A stretch of 64,000 bases of DNA from Streptomyces sp. DH-12 (GCF_002899455.1 NZ_PPFB01000001.1:2386501-2450500); one strand, 5' to 3'. Numbered from the stretch's first letter, positions 1 to 9,210 are shown. Notes: generated from the letters alone by a model not told the origin. Program-made: numbers and translations.

Positions 1-1193
1 ATGACCCACACGACCACACCCCACGACAGGGCGAAGAAGAGGACGAAGACGTGGGCCGCGATCAGGGCCACCCAGCCCTGCGTGGCGGGCAGCTGCCCGT
101 CGACGAGGTCCGAGGAGAAGGCCCAGGCCTCCAGCGCGAGACCGATCACCATGCCGACCGAGCCGATGATGGCCAGCGGCCGGCGGCCGATGCGGTCGAC
201 GAAGATCATCGCGATGACGGTGCCGACGATGTTGATGATCGACGTGGTGAACGAGTAGAAGAACGAGTCCGACGGGTCGACGCCGACCGACTGCCACAGC
301 GTGGCCGAGTAGTAGAACGCGACGTTGATGCCGACGAACTGCTGGAACACCGACAGACCGATACCGATCCAGACGATCGGCTTGAAGAAGAAGCTGCCGC
401 CGAGCAGGTCCTTGAAGCTGGACCTCTCCTCGCGCCGCATGCCGGTCTCGATCTCGGTGACGCGCGCGTCGAGGTCGGTCTCGCCGCCCTCGACCTCGGC
501 GAGGATCTGCCGGGCGCGCTCGTGCTTGCCGACGGAGATCAGGTAGCGGGGCGACTCGGGGATGGCGAAGGAGAGCAGGCCGTAGAGGACGGCCGGGACG
601 ACCATGACGCCGAGCATGAGCTGCCAGGCCTCCAGGCCCAGCAGTTCACCGCGCTGGTCCCCGTCCGCGGCGTTCAGGATGCCCCAGTTGACCAGCTGGG
701 AGACGGCGATGCCGATGACGATCGCGGCCTGCTGGAAGGAGCCGAGACGGCCGCGGTAGGCGGGCGGGGCGACCTCGGCGATGTAGGCGGGGCCGATGAC
801 GGAGGCCATGCCGATGGCGAAGCCGCCGACCACGCGCCAGAAGGCGAGGTCGTACAGGGAGAACGGGAGCGCGGAGCCGACGGCGCTGACCGTGAAGAGG
901 ACCGCGGCGATCTGCATGCACCGGATGCGTCCGATGCGGTCGGCTATCCGGCCGGCGGTGGCGGCGCCGATCGCGCAGCCGATCAGCGCGATGGCGATGA
1001 CCTGGGCGAGCGCGGCGGAGCCGATGTCGTAGCGGTCGCGGATGGCCTCGACGGCGCCGTTGATCACGGAGCTGTCGTAGCCGAAGAGGAAGCCGCCCAT
1101 GGCTGCGGCAGCGGCGATGAAGATGACATGCCCGAGATGTTCGGGATGAGCCGTCCGGGCTCCTGACGCTTGTGCCTGCGCGGTGCTGGTCAC
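1..1193 (-). CDS. glcP: Sugar/H+ symporter of the MFS sugar-porter family, GlcP-like (3' end cut by window edge)
   Basis: A membrane permease that imports a sugar, most likely glucose, with protons. About 397 residues are visible; family members have about 470, so the last transmembrane segments lie outside the window. The GTG start at 1193 follows a GAGGAG ribosome site. The N-terminus reaches the first membrane helix with the sugar-porter motif GGFLFGYD at residues 33-40, and a PESPRYL motif, typical of the end of helix 6 in this family, lies further on. Hydrophobic helices alternate through the visible part. Its position next to smc matches the glucose permease of S. coelicolor as I remember it. 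An inverted repeat in the upstream gap (1297-1311) could be an operator. The glucose specificity is inferred from family and context. Confidence 0.85.
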   Translation of the reverse strand, partial: MTSTAQAQASGARTAHPEHLGHVIFIAAAAAMGGFLFGYDSSVINGAVEAIRDRYDIGSAALAQVIAIALIGCAIGAATAGRIADRIGRIRCMQIAAVLFTVSAVGSALPFSLYDLAFWRVVGGFAIGMASVIGPAYIAEVAPPAYRGRLGSFQQAAIVIGIAVSQLVNWGILNAADGDQRGELLGLEAWQLMLGVMVVPAVLYGLLSFAIPESPRYLISVGKHERARQILAEVEGGETDLDARVTEIETGMRREERSSFKDLLGGSFFFKPIVWIGIGLSVFQQFVGINVAFYYSATLWQSVGVDPSDSFFYSFTTSIINIVGTVIAMIFVDRIGRRPLAIIGSVGMVIGLALEAWAFSSDLVDGQLPATQGWVALIAAHVFVLFFALSWGVVVWV

Positions 1194-1296
1194 GTGTACT
1201 CCTCGGGCCACCGGCAACGTCGCCGGATGGGGGTCAGCCCTTCATGATTTCCGCCGTAGGCACATGAAGGTAAAAACAACATTGCAGAGACTATGC

Positions 1297-1311
1297 CTTC
1301 AATTCTTGAAG
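1297..1311. promoter_or_regulatory. Inverted repeat upstream of the sugar permease
   Basis: A perfect 6-bp inverted repeat, CTTCAA-TTC-TTGAAG, sits about 105 bases before the permease start in an AT-richer stretch. It could be an operator for a sugar-responsive repressor. No promoter hexamers could be placed with confidence. Confidence 0.35.
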
Positions 1312-1390
1312 TCAATAGGTCCTTGGATGTGAGTTTCGAGACGCAGAAGCCCGGACGCCGCCTGGCAAGTGTTCACATCTTGAAGATCTT

Positions 1391-1405
1391 GCGCTGCTTC
1401 AGCGC
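1391..1405 (-). terminator. Weak hairpin at the end of smc
   Basis: GCGCTG-CTT-CAGCGC forms a 6-bp stem that overlaps the smc stop codon. It has no T tract and could only be a weak terminator or a 3'-end stabiliser. Confidence 0.25.
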
Positions 1406-4400
1406 AGACGCTGACTGATGACCTTGGACACGCCGTCGCCCTGCATGGAGACGCCGTACAGCACGTCGGCGACCTCCATGGTGCGCTTCTGGTGTGTGAT
1501 CACGATCAGCTGCGAGGCCTCCTGCAGCTCCTGCATGATCCGGATCAGCCGCTGGAGGTTGGTGTCGTCGAGCGCGGCCTCGACCTCGTCCATCACGTAG
1601 AACGGGCTGGGCCGCGCCTTGAAGATCGACACGAGCAGCGCCACGGCGGTCAGCGACCGCTCGCCGCCCGAGAGCAGCGACAGCCGCTTGACCTTCTTGC
1701 CCGGCGGACGCGCCTCGACGTCCACGCCCGTGGTGAGCATGTTGTCGGGGTCGGTCAGCACCAGGCGTCCCTCCCCGCCCGGGAAGAGCCGGGAGAAGAC
1801 GCCCTCGAACTCGCGGGCGGTGTCCCGGTAGGCCTCGGTGAAGACCTGCTCGACGCGTTCGTCGACCTCCTTGACGACCTGGAGCAGGTCCGCGCGGGTC
1901 TTCTTCAGATCCTCCAGCTGCTCGCTGAGGAACTGGTGGCGTTCCTCCAGCGCCGCGAACTCCTCCAGGGCGAGCGGGTTCACCTTGCCGAGCTGCTGGT
2001 AGGCACGCTCGGCCGTCCTCAGGCGCTTCTCCTGCTCGGCCCGCACGAAGGGGCGGGGCCGGTTACGCGGGTGCTCCGGGTCCTCCGGCAGCTCTTCGCC
2101 CTCGGCGGGGGGCGAGGGCGGCACGAGCTGGTGCGGGCCGTACTCCGCGACCAGCCCGGCCGGTTCGACACCCAGTTCCTCCAGCGCCTTCGCCTCCAGC
2201 TGCTCCATCCGCAGCCGTTTCTCAGCGCCGAGTACCTCGCCGCGGTGGACCGAATCCGTCAACTTGTCGAGTTCCGCCTTGAGATCGCGTCCCTCGGTGC
2301 GGGCGCGGGCGAGTTCCTCCTCGCGCCGGGCCTTGGCGGCCTCGGCCGCGGTGCGCTCCTCGGCGGCACGGGCCAGGGACACCTCGACGTGCGCGAGGAG
2401 CTGGCGGGCGCCCGCGGCGACGGCGGCGGCGACTCCCGCCTCGTGACGCAGCCGGGCGCGACGCTGTTCGGCACGCGCGCGTGCCTCGCGTTCCGCGCGG
2501 GCGGCCCGGTCCAGGGAGTCGGCCCGGCCGGCCAGCCCCTTGACCCGTTCCTCGTGCGTACGGACCTGGAGGCGGGCCTCCATCTCGGTCTGGCGGGCGT
2601 TGGCCCCGTCGGCGGCGAGCCGGTCGCGCACGGAGGTGTCGGGCTCCTCCTCGAACGGCATCTCCTCGGCCGCCTCGAGCCGCTCGGCGAGTTCCTCCAC
2701 GTCGGCGAGCGCCTTGTCGAACGCCTCCTGGGCCCGTTCGGCGGCGGCCCCGGCACGTTCGGCCTCGCCGGCGGCGCCGCGTGCCTGCCCGGCGAGCCGG
2801 CCGAGCTGCTGGGCGACGGCGGACTTCTCCCGGTCGGCGGCCCGGCGCCGCTCCCCCAGTTCCTCGACGAGGGCCGCGCACTCCCGGCGCCGGGCGGCCG
2901 CCGCCTCCTGCGCCTCGGCCAGCTCCTCACAGCGCACCGCGAGTTCCTCCAGCTCGGCGGCGGCCTCGTCGACGGACGCCTGCACCTCCAGCAGGCTGGG
3001 GGCGCCGGCCGAACCGCCGTGCGCGAAGTGACCGCCCAGCAGGTCGCCCTCGGTGGTGACGGCGGTGAGGCCGGGCCGGGCGTGGACGAGTTCCTCGGCG
3101 TCCTCGAGGGTGTTGACGACGACGACGCCGTGCAGCAGGCGCCGCACGGCGGGCAGGAGGTCGGCGGGCCCGTCGACCAGGCCGGCGGCGTGCCGGCCCA
3201 CGGGGAGCGGGTCCAGCTCGTCGGGCGCGGGTTCCGGGGCGCCGGCCAGGAGGAGTGCGGCGCGGCCCGCGTCCTGCTTGCGCAGCAGCCGGATGGCGTC
3301 GGCCGCCGCGGACGGCGAGGCGACCGCCAGGGCATCGGCGGCCGCGCCGAACGCGGCGGCCAGGGCGGCCTCGTGGCCGGGGGTGACGGTCAGCAGTTCC
3401 GCGGCCGGTCCGAGCAGTCCGTCCAGGCGGTCCTTCGCCTCCAGCAGTGCCCCGGTGCCGTCCTTGCGGCGCAGGCCGAGCGCCAGCGCCTCGTGGCGTG
3501 CCTGGGTCGCGGCGCGTTTCCGCTCCGCGGCGGTGACCGCCTCGCGGGCGGCGGTGAGGGCGGCCTCGGCCTCGGCGAGCCGGCGCTTGGCGTCCTCGTG
3601 CCGCTCGGCGAGTTCCGCGTCGCCCGCGTCGAGGCCGTCGACCTCCGCCTGGAGGGTCTCGTACTCCTCCTGGGCGGCCACGGCGCGCTGCTGTGCCTCG
3701 TCACGGGCGGCGGCGAGCCGTTCGATCTCGGCCTGGGCCGCGGCGGCGCGGGAACGGGCGGCGCCCACCTGGCCCTTGAGCCGGGCGAGTCCTTCGCGCC
3801 GGTCGGCGATGGCCCGCGCGACGTCCTTCAGACGGCGTTCCTCCTGGGCCAGTTCGCGCTCCAGTTCGGCGCGGTGGGCGACGGTGTCCTCCAGCGCGCG
3901 TTCGGCCGCCTCCAGGGCGGCCTCCAGTTCGGCCTCCTGCTCACGGATGCGGGCGGCCTCGCGCTCCATGTCCTCGGGGTCCCGGCCGCGCCGCTCCTCG
4001 GGAGGTGCGGAGGTGGCGCTCTGCACGCGCGCGTCGGCGAGGGAGACGGTGCCGCGCACCCGTTCGGCGAGCTGGGAGAGTTCGTACCAGGTCTGCTGGG
4101 CGTTCCGCAGCCGCGGGATGAGGCGGCGCACCTCGTCCTCCAGGAGCGCCTCGCGCCGGAGGGCCTTCCTCAGCTCGGCCTCGGCCGCCTCCTTGCGCTG
4201 CTTGAGGGCGGCCTCGTCGGCGATCTCGGCCTGGAGCGCCTCACGCAGCTTCACGAGGTCGTCGGCGAGGAGGCGCAGGCGGGCGTCGCGCAGGTCGGCC
4301 TGGATGACGGCGGCCCTGCGGGCGACGGCGGCCTGGCGGCCGAGGGGCTTGAGCTGGCGGCGGAGTTCGTCGGTGAGGTCCTGCACGCGCGCGAGGTTGG

Positions 4401-4956
4401 CCTGCATCGCGTCCAGCTTGCGCAGCGCCTTCTCCTTGCGCTTGCGGTGCTTGAGGACGCCGGCCGCCTCCTCGATGAAGGCGCGGCGGCCCGTCGGGTC
4501 GGCGTGCAGGACGGAGTCGAGCTGGCCCTGACCGACGATGACGTGCATCTCGCGGCCGATGCCGGAGTCGGAGAGCAGGTCCTGGACGTCCAGGAGGCGG
4601 CAGGTGTCGCCGTTGATCTGGTACTCGCTGCCGCCGTTGCGGAACATGGTCCGCGTGATGGTGACCTCGGAGTACTCGATGGGGAGGGCGCCGTCGGAGT
4701 TGTCGATGGTCAGGGACACCTCGGCGCGGCCCAGCGGGGGGCGCCCGGTGGTGCCGGCGAAGATGACGTCCTCCATCTTGCCGCCGCGCAGCGATTTGGC
4801 GCCCTGCTCGCCCATGACCCAGCTGAGCGCGTCCACCACGTTGGACTTGCCCGAACCGTTCGGACCGACGACGCAGGTGATCCCCGGTTCGAACCGGAGG
4901 GTGGTCGCGGAGGCGAACGATTTGAAGCCGCGGAGGGTCAGGGCCTTGAGGTGCAC
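1399..4956 (-). CDS. smc: Chromosome segregation protein SMC
   Basis: The condensin ATPase that compacts and individualises chromosomes, which matters during sporulation septation. With the GTG start at 4956 the protein has 1185 residues, normal for the family. The Walker A motif GPNGSGKS is at residues 31-38, the ABC signature LSGGE starts near 1095 and Walker B (FYVMDE) lies near 1119-1124. Between the two head halves run two long coiled coils rich in E, A, R and K, split by a hinge at about residues 500-660. An upstream in-frame GTG at 4989 would add 11 residues, but relatives begin MHLKALTLRGFKSF, so the shorter form is preferred although its ribosome site is weak. No ScpA/ScpB genes lie in the window. 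Identification is firm; only the start is uncertain. Confidence 0.97.
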   Translation of the reverse strand: MHLKALTLRGFKSFASATTLRFEPGITCVVGPNGSGKSNVVDALSWVMGEQGAKSLRGGKMEDVIFAGTTGRPPLGRAEVSLTIDNSDGALPIEYSEVTITRTMFRNGGSEYQINGDTCRLLDVQDLLSDSGIGREMHVIVGQGQLDSVLHADPTGRRAFIEEAAGVLKHRKRKEKALRKLDAMQANLARVQDLTDELRRQLKPLGRQAAVARRAAVIQADLRDARLRLLADDLVKLREALQAEIADEAALKQRKEAAEAELRKALRREALLEDEVRRLIPRLRNAQQTWYELSQLAERVRGTVSLADARVQSATSAPPEERRGRDPEDMEREAARIREQEAELEAALEAAERALEDTVAHRAELERELAQEERRLKDVARAIADRREGLARLKGQVGAARSRAAAAQAEIERLAAARDEAQQRAVAAQEEYETLQAEVDGLDAGDAELAERHEDAKRRLAEAEAALTAAREAVTAAERKRAATQARHEALALGLRRKDGTGALLEAKDRLDGLLGPAAELLTVTPGHEAALAAAFGAAADALAVASPSAAADAIRLLRKQDAGRAALLLAGAPEPAPDELDPLPVGRHAAGLVDGPADLLPAVRRLLHGVVVVNTLEDAEELVHARPGLTAVTTEGDLLGGHFAHGGSAGAPSLLEVQASVDEAAAELEELAVRCEELAEAQEAAAARRRECAALVEELGERRRAADREKSAVAQQLGRLAGQARGAAGEAERAGAAAERAQEAFDKALADVEELAERLEAAEEMPFEEEPDTSVRDRLAADGANARQTEMEARLQVRTHEERVKGLAGRADSLDRAARAEREARARAEQRRARLRHEAGVAAAVAAGARQLLAHVEVSLARAAEERTAAEAAKARREEELARARTEGRDLKAELDKLTDSVHRGEVLGAEKRLRMEQLEAKALEELGVEPAGLVAEYGPHQLVPPSPPAEGEELPEDPEHPRNRPRPFVRAEQEKRLRTAERAYQQLGKVNPLALEEFAALEERHQFLSEQLEDLKKTRADLLQVVKEVDERVEQVFTEAYRDTAREFEGVFSRLFPGGEGRLVLTDPDNMLTTGVDVEARPPGKKVKRLSLLSGGERSLTAVALLVSIFKARPSPFYVMDEVEAALDDTNLQRLIRIMQELQEASQLIVITHQKRTMEVADVLYGVSMQGDGVSKVISQRLR

Positions 4957-5146
4957 GCCGCCGGACTCTACCCGCCGGGCATGTCTCACTCCATGAGCGC
5001 GCGGTTTCGCGGGTGAACGGGCAGGGCATGCCAGACGTTGAGAAGGTGAAAGGGTGCGCGGGACAGAGAGTGCACGGCGCGGGGGTCGCGGGGTTCACCG
5101 CGTGGAGGCAGGCTCAGGGGTTCGGGACGCGGAGGGGCGAAGAAAG

Positions 5147-5168
5147 AAGGGACGCCGGAGCGTCCCTT
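5147..5168 (-). terminator. Terminator after the 67-residue coiled-coil gene
   Basis: A perfect 9-bp stem AAGGGACGC with a CGGA loop lies about 70 bases past the stop of the small minus-strand gene at 5241-5444. On the minus strand it is followed by a T-rich run (TTCTTTCTTC). It separates that gene from smc. Confidence 0.6.
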
Positions 5169-5240
5169 GCAGTTCCGACTGCCTGGCGGTGGTGATGGGC
5201 AAGCCCGACCACTGCGTGCTGTGCGTGGAGCGTGCAGTGA

Positions 5241-5444
5241 TCAGGTGAGCGCAGGCTCCGCCTGGTGTGCGTCAACGCTCTCCATGATCCTGTCGTGAGA
5301 AGCGGCAGCCTTCAGGGCGTCCTTCTCGGCCTGGATCCGCACGAGCTCGGATTCCAGGTCCTGGACGCGCTGCTGGAGCCGTCGCATCTCGGCGAGGAGT
5401 CGAGGGTCGGAGCCGCCGACGTAACCGAGAAGCGCCTTTGCCAT
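5241..5444 (-). CDS. Small conserved coiled-coil protein, function unknown
   Basis: A 67-residue protein starting MAKALLGYVGG at the ATG at 5444, with GGAGGA nine bases upstream. Residues about 13-45 form a heptad-like coiled coil (LLAEMRRLQQRVQDLESEL), then a short acidic tail. Codon use is typical of the host. I recall very similar short proteins in other streptomycetes but know no function. It is monocistronic: a hairpin follows at 5147-5168 and about 380 bases without genes lie upstream. It might oligomerise or bind another coiled-coil protein. Confidence 0.8.
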   Translation of the reverse strand: MAKALLGYVGGSDPRLLAEMRRLQQRVQDLESELVRIQAEKDALKAAASHDRIMESVDAHQAEPALT

Positions 5445-5821
5445 GATGGATGGTCCTCCACAATGAGTGACCGACCGATGCGGTGTGGGTCGTGAGGGAT
5501 GAGCACCCGCGATGCTTGGCAGGCCTGGAGTTGTACTGCCGTTCAGCCATGCCAAACAGCTAAGGTGCGCGGGGCTTTCAGCGTCTCACCAAAAAGTTTG
5601 AGGGTCAACACGATCACGCCCCGTATCGGGGGACAACGGGGCGCATACGGCCGGACGGCGGCGGCGTCGCGATCTTCGCGGGTCCTCGGGGCGTGACGGT
5701 CATCTTGGCGGGCGCGGTGGCCGTCGGCAAGCCGTTCGCCCCGATCACCAGGACTTTTTACTCGCGGACGGCTCACGGCGAGGGGCGCGTGGCCGCTGAC
5801 GCGGCGGGCGGGCGGGCTCCG
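5445..5821. other. Gene-free interval between the small coiled-coil gene and acyP
   Basis: This 377-base stretch has no credible gene. It presumably carries the promoter of the small gene at 5241-5444. A hairpin with 8-bp arms (CGCCCCGT at 5617-5624, ACGGGGCG at 5636-5643) may end transcription coming from acyP. A TTGACC hexamer on the minus strand just past the hairpin could be a -35 element, but no clear -10 partner was found. Confidence 0.4.
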
Positions 5822-6103
5822 TCAGCGGATCGCGAAGCCGTCGTAGCCGCCGCGGGGTGTGTCCCAGATCTCGGTCACTCCGTCCACGCGCCCGGGCGTG
5901 TCGCCGGTCTGGAGCCACTCCAGCAGCCGCTCGCAGCGGTCGCGGGCCCCCTCGGCGACCACCTGCACCCTGCCGTCGCCGAGATTCAGGGCGAAGCCCC
6001 GCAGCCCGCCGACCTCCAGGGCCTTGGCCCGGGTGAACCAGCGGAAGCCCACGCCCTGGACGTGTCCGCGGACCCAGGCGACCAGTCGCACATCCTCACT
6101 CAT
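5822..6103 (-). CDS. acyP: Acylphosphatase
   Basis: Hydrolyses acyl phosphates such as acetyl or carbamoyl phosphate in the cytosol. The 93-residue length fits the family. The catalytic loop [13 protein letters not shown] holds the phosphate-binding arginine, and the conserved asparagine is in the following strand ([11 protein letters not shown]). The ATG at 6103 is preceded by GCCTGC and then TAGGTT (on the minus strand), a -10 element exactly six bases away, so the mRNA is probably leaderless. The gene stands alone between smc and the CAP-domain gene, as in other streptomycetes as I recall. Confidence 0.95.
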   Translation of the reverse strand: MSEDVRLVAWVRGHVQGVGFRWFTRAKALEVGGLRGFALNLGDGRVQVVAEGARDRCERLLEWLQTGDTPGRVDGVTEIWDTPRGGYDGFAIR

Positions 6104-6109
6104 GCCTGC

Positions 6110-6115
6110 AACCTA
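6110..6115 (-). promoter_or_regulatory. -10 element of a probable leaderless acyP promoter
   Basis: TAGGTT on the minus strand ends six bases before the acyP ATG, the spacing expected when transcription starts at the first base of the start codon. No Shine-Dalgarno sequence is present. Confidence 0.5.
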
Positions 6116-6188
6116 ACCGGACAAAGTCACACCAGGCACTCCGCCCCCTTGCGCCATGCGGTAGCGTCCCCACCCATGAATCTCATAT

Positions 6189-6229
6189 GAAACTCACTCG
6201 TTCGTGTGAGTTTCGTGATCGTCGAGTTT
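6189..6229. promoter_or_regulatory. Hairpin plus repeated half-site before the CAP-domain gene
   Basis: GAAACTCAC (6189-6197) and GTGAGTTTC (6206-6214) are perfect inverted repeats with an 8-base spacer, and a third partial copy, GAGTTTC, follows at 6223-6229. This lies 50-90 bases before the ATG at 6279. It could be an operator with three half-sites or a hairpin in the 5' untranslated region. Confidence 0.45.
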
Positions 6230-6278
6230 CGGGCTGGTCGCGAGACGCGCCGACCGCCAGGACGAGGAAGGCCAGGAC

Positions 6279-7613
6279 ATGGGACGCCACCGACGCTCCG
6301 ACGCCGGCCGCGCCGCCACGAGCCGCGCCGCCGGGGCCACCCGCCGCGACGGCTCCTCCGGTGAAGGTCTGGACCCGCGAGGCGCCGTGCCCGGCGGCCC
6401 GCCCACGATGGGCACGGCGCCGTACCTGAACCCGGAGGCCTACGCGGAGACGTACGCCCGCACCGCGGCGTACCTGTACGCGACGGACGACACCGCGGCG
6501 CCCTCCGGCCGCACCGGCTCGGGCGGTTTCCCTGGCAGCGCGCCCGGCCCCGCTCCGGCCGCGTACGGCTACGCCGCGGACACCCTCGCGGCCCCCACCG
6601 TCCCGGGTCCGCGCACCGCCGCGTACGACTTCACGGATCCCTCCTTCTCCGGTGACCCGGTCCCGGAGTGGGACGTGACGCCCCGGCCGCGCCCCCGCCC
6701 CACCCGTACCGCCGTGACCTCGTCGGTCGGCGCGGACGATCGGCCCGGGAGCGGACGCCGGCGCAAGAAGAGGAAGCCCGCGACGCCGGTCCGCACCGGG
6801 CTGCTCGGGGTCTCCGCCGCCGTGGCCCTCGGCACGGTCGCCGTGGCCACCGGCACGGTGCCGGGCCTGGAGAACTACAAGCTCGGCGGCGACCGCGGCC
6901 CCAGTGACAACGTGCAGGCCGACGGCGGTGTGGCGACCAACCTGCCGACCGAGCAGGGCGGCACGTCCGGCCCCGCCGAGCCGCCGAGCCGCGACGCGTC
7001 CGCCCCCGCGAGCCGTGACGGCGGACGCTCGGTGTCCCCGACGCCGTCCGGGGCGCCGTCCACCTCGACCGCTCCGACGAAGGCGCCCGAGAAGGAGAGG
7101 ACCCCGGAGAGGACCCCGGAGAGGACGGAGTCCGCCGCGGCCCCGGAGAAGACCGAGAGGAAGGCGCCGGCCCGCAAGGCGACGCCGGAGCCGGAGCGGA
7201 CGGCGGGCGACGAGGGCCAGGGCCAGTTCTCGGTCGAGGCGGCGGCCGGCGCCGAGGTGCTGCGGCTGGTCAACGCCGAGCGGGCCAAGGCCGGCTGCAG
7301 CCCGGTCACCGCGGACAGCGCGCTGACCGCACTGGCGACGGCCTTCAGCAACGACATGGCCAAGCGCGGCTTCTTCGACCACACCGACCCCGACGGCGAC
7401 ACCCCGTGGGACCGGGCCCAGGCGGCCGGCATAAGCAACCTCGGCGGCGAGAACATCGCCCGCGGCCAGGGCGACGCCGAGGCCGTCATGGAGGCCTGGA
7501 TGAACAGCCCCGGCCACAAGGCGAACATCCTGAACTGCGACTTCAAGACCCTGGGCGTCGGCGTCCACATGGGCCCGGGCGGGCCTTGGTGGACGCAGAA
7601 CTTCGGTTACTGA
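6279..7613 (+). CDS. Membrane-anchored CAP/SCP-domain protein
   Basis: A 444-residue surface protein of unknown substrate. The ATG at 6279 follows AGGAAGGCCAGGAC. Residues about 1-165 are a Tyr/Ala/Pro-rich, probably disordered and cytoplasmic region. A basic stretch (RRRKKRK) precedes one transmembrane helix at about 168-195. A Ser/Thr/Pro/Glu linker with repeated ERTPERTPER motifs follows, then a C-terminal CAP domain from about residue 325. That domain keeps the family motifs HTDPDG, GENIA and NSPGHKANIL, including the paired histidines and glutamate of the usual CAP pocket. The topology implies that the CAP domain is outside the membrane. Such proteins are common in sporulating actinobacteria; roles in cell wall or spore coat are only suggestions. 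Confidence 0.85.
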   Translation: MGRHRRSDAGRAATSRAAGATRRDGSSGEGLDPRGAVPGGPPTMGTAPYLNPEAYAETYARTAAYLYATDDTAAPSGRTGSGGFPGSAPGPAPAAYGYAADTLAAPTVPGPRTAAYDFTDPSFSGDPVPEWDVTPRPRPRPTRTAVTSSVGADDRPGSGRRRKKRKPATPVRTGLLGVSAAVALGTVAVATGTVPGLENYKLGGDRGPSDNVQADGGVATNLPTEQGGTSGPAEPPSRDASAPASRDGGRSVSPTPSGAPSTSTAPTKAPEKERTPERTPERTESAAAPEKTERKAPARKATPEPERTAGDEGQGQFSVEAAAGAEVLRLVNAERAKAGCSPVTADSALTALATAFSNDMAKRGFFDHTDPDGDTPWDRAQAAGISNLGGENIARGQGDAEAVMEAWMNSPGHKANILNCDFKTLGVGVHMGPGGPWWTQNFGY

Positions 7614-7828
7614 GTACCCGCGGTCCGGCCGGTGACCTACCGGGCGGGGCGCGGGTCCCGCCGGTCGGGCGGGGTCCCGGTCCCCGTCCGTGCGGAGGAG
7701 GCAGCCCGCGCCCGGTGGGACCCGTCGGAGGGCGGGGCCGGCAGGACGACCTCCGCGCGTGCGCCCGTGCCGGGGTGTCGTGGCACCGCCCGTGTCCGCC
7801 GCGACCGGTGTCGCCGCACCGCCCCCCT

Positions 7829-7864
7829 GCTTACCCGGAGTGAGCGCAACCCGTGGGTGAGCGC
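7829..7864 (+). promoter_or_regulatory. Putative HxlR operator and promoter
   Basis: An imperfect inverted repeat, GCTTAC-CCGGA-GTGAGC (7829-7845), resembles the TTAC/GTAA dyads bound by many HxlR regulators. The sequence GTGAGCGC recurs at 7840-7847 and 7857-7864. A candidate -10 (TACGCT, 7875-7880) ends six bases before the ATG at 7887. Together these suggest autoregulation of a leaderless transcript. Confidence 0.45.
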
Positions 7865-7886
7865 TGCCCTGAAGTACGCTGAACTC

Positions 7887-8288
7887 ATGACGACCACGCA
7901 GCCGGCCCCGGAGGACCGGGACCTCCCCTTCAACGTGTTCGCCAGGTCCTGCCCGTCCCGCGTCACGCTGGAACACGTGACCGGGCGCTGGGGGGCGCTG
8001 ACGCTGGGGGCGCTGTACGAGGGGTCGCTGCGGTTCAACGAGCTGCGCCGACGGGTCGACGGCGTCAGCGAGAAGATGCTGTCGCAGACGCTGCACGCGC
8101 TGGAGCGCGACGGGCTCGTGCACCGCGAGGCGCAGCTGACCAACCCGCCTCGGGTGGACTACGAACTGACCCCGCTGGGCCGCGAGGTCGCCGAGCGTCT
8201 GCTGGCCCTCATCCACCTCCTGGAGGACCGCATGGACGCCGTCCTCGAGGCCCGTGAGCGTTACGACGCGGCGCGCGGCGCCCGCTGA
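7887..8288 (+). CDS. HxlR-family winged-helix transcriptional regulator
   Basis: A 133-residue DNA-binding protein. The HxlR hallmarks are present: a cysteine near the N-terminus (ARSCPSR), the [11 protein letters not shown] segment, then the winged helix with [21 protein letters not shown] as recognition region and a [10 protein letters not shown] wing. HxlR proteins often sense electrophiles or oxidants through the N-terminal cysteine; that is family knowledge. The ATG at 7887 is chosen because a -10 element lies six bases upstream. Its 3' end overlaps the convergent mutM gene by 28 bases. No obvious divergent target gene is adjacent, so autoregulation is the simplest proposal. Confidence 0.9.
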   Translation: MTTTQPAPEDRDLPFNVFARSCPSRVTLEHVTGRWGALTLGALYEGSLRFNELRRRVDGVSEKMLSQTLHALERDGLVHREAQLTNPPRVDYELTPLGREVAERLLALIHLLEDRMDAVLEARERYDAARGAR

Positions 8289-9145
8289 CAGCGCGGGCAG
8301 AAGTAGCTGGAGCGGTTCATCCACGCCCGCCGGCGCACCGGCGTCCCGCAGCGGCGGCAGGGCAGGCCCTCACGGCCGTACGCGTCCAGGGACCGGTCGA
8401 AGTAGCCGGACTCACCGTTGACGTTGACGTAGAGGCTGTCGAAGCTGGTGCCGCCGGCGGCGAGGGCGGCGTTCATCACGTCCCGGACGTGTCCCAGCAG
8501 TTGCAGGGTGCGGGGACGGGTGAAGCCGGCCGTGGGGCGCTCGTAGTGGATGCGGGAGCGCCACAGCGCCTCGTCCGCGTAGATGTTGCCGACGCCGCTG
8601 ATCAGCGACTGGTCGAGGAGCGCCCGCTTGATGGTGGTCCGCTTGCGGCGCAGGGCCTGGTGGAAGGCCTCCTCGTCGAAGAGCGGGTCGAGCGGGTCGC
8701 GGGCGATGTGCGCGATGACGTCGGGCAGGCCCTCGGGGGTGTTGTCGTGCAGCGACAGTCCGCCGAAGGTGCGCTGGTCGACGAAGCGCAGCTCGGTGTC
8801 CCCCGCCGGTCCGGCGTCCGGGGACTGCGGCTCGGTGAAGCGGACGCGGATCCGCAAGTGCTTCTCGTCCGGCGCGGCGTGCGGCTGCATCAGCAGTTGG
8901 CCGCTCATCCCGAGGTGGGCCAGCACGGACTGGTCCGTGTCCTCCAGCGGCAGCCACAGGTACTTGCCGCGGCGGCGCGGGACGCCGATGCGGTGGCCCT
9001 TCAGCCGGTACGCGAAGTCGTCCGCGCCCGCGAGGTGACGGCGCACCGCGCGCGGGTGCAGGACCTCGGCGTCGGCGACGGTCCGGTGGGCGACCCACCG
9101 CTCGAGTCCGCGCCGTACGACCTCGACCTCGGGCAGCTCGGGCAT
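8261..9145 (-). CDS. mutM: Formamidopyrimidine-DNA glycosylase (Fpg/MutM)
   Basis: Excises 8-oxoguanine and formamidopyrimidines from DNA and nicks the resulting abasic site. The 294-residue protein begins MPELPEVE, where the proline exposed after Met removal is the nucleophile and Glu3 assists. The H2TH region ([17 protein letters not shown]) and a C-terminal zinc finger of two CxxC pairs are intact. It is the last gene of a minus-strand run yceD-rpmF-rnc-mutM. The 82-base gap after rnc contains a strong hairpin, so some transcripts may stop before mutM. The 3' end overlaps the convergent HxlR gene. Confidence 0.97.
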   Translation of the reverse strand: MPELPEVEVVRRGLERWVAHRTVADAEVLHPRAVRRHLAGADDFAYRLKGHRIGVPRRRGKYLWLPLEDTDQSVLAHLGMSGQLLMQPHAAPDEKHLRIRVRFTEPQSPDAGPAGDTELRFVDQRTFGGLSLHDNTPEGLPDVIAHIARDPLDPLFDEEAFHQALRRKRTTIKRALLDQSLISGVGNIYADEALWRSRIHYERPTAGFTRPRTLQLLGHVRDVMNAALAAGGTSFDSLYVNVNGESGYFDRSLDAYGREGLPCRRCGTPVRRRAWMNRSSYFCPRCQRAPRAAS

Positions 9146-9178
9146 GGTGTCCCTCCCAGGACCGGTGGAGCGAGCACC

Positions 9179-9210
9179 GAGCGCCCGCCCCGCTGCGGGG
9201 ACGGGCGCTC
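9179..9210 (-). terminator. Hairpin between rnc and mutM
   Basis: GAGCGCCCG and CGGGCGCTC pair around an inner CCCCG/CGGGG stem. There is no T tract, as is common for Streptomyces hairpin terminators. It probably weakens read-through from rnc into mutM. Confidence 0.5.

Noticed and set aside
1492-5016. 1174-codon open frame on the plus strand opposite smc
   Set aside because: It mirrors the smc coding strand in a high-GC genome, has low-complexity Gly/Leu/Arg/Gln composition and no domain. smc is certain.
5543-5776. 77-residue minus-strand frame between the small gene and acyP
   Set aside because: No ribosome site, poor codon use and no recognised motif; treated as non-coding.
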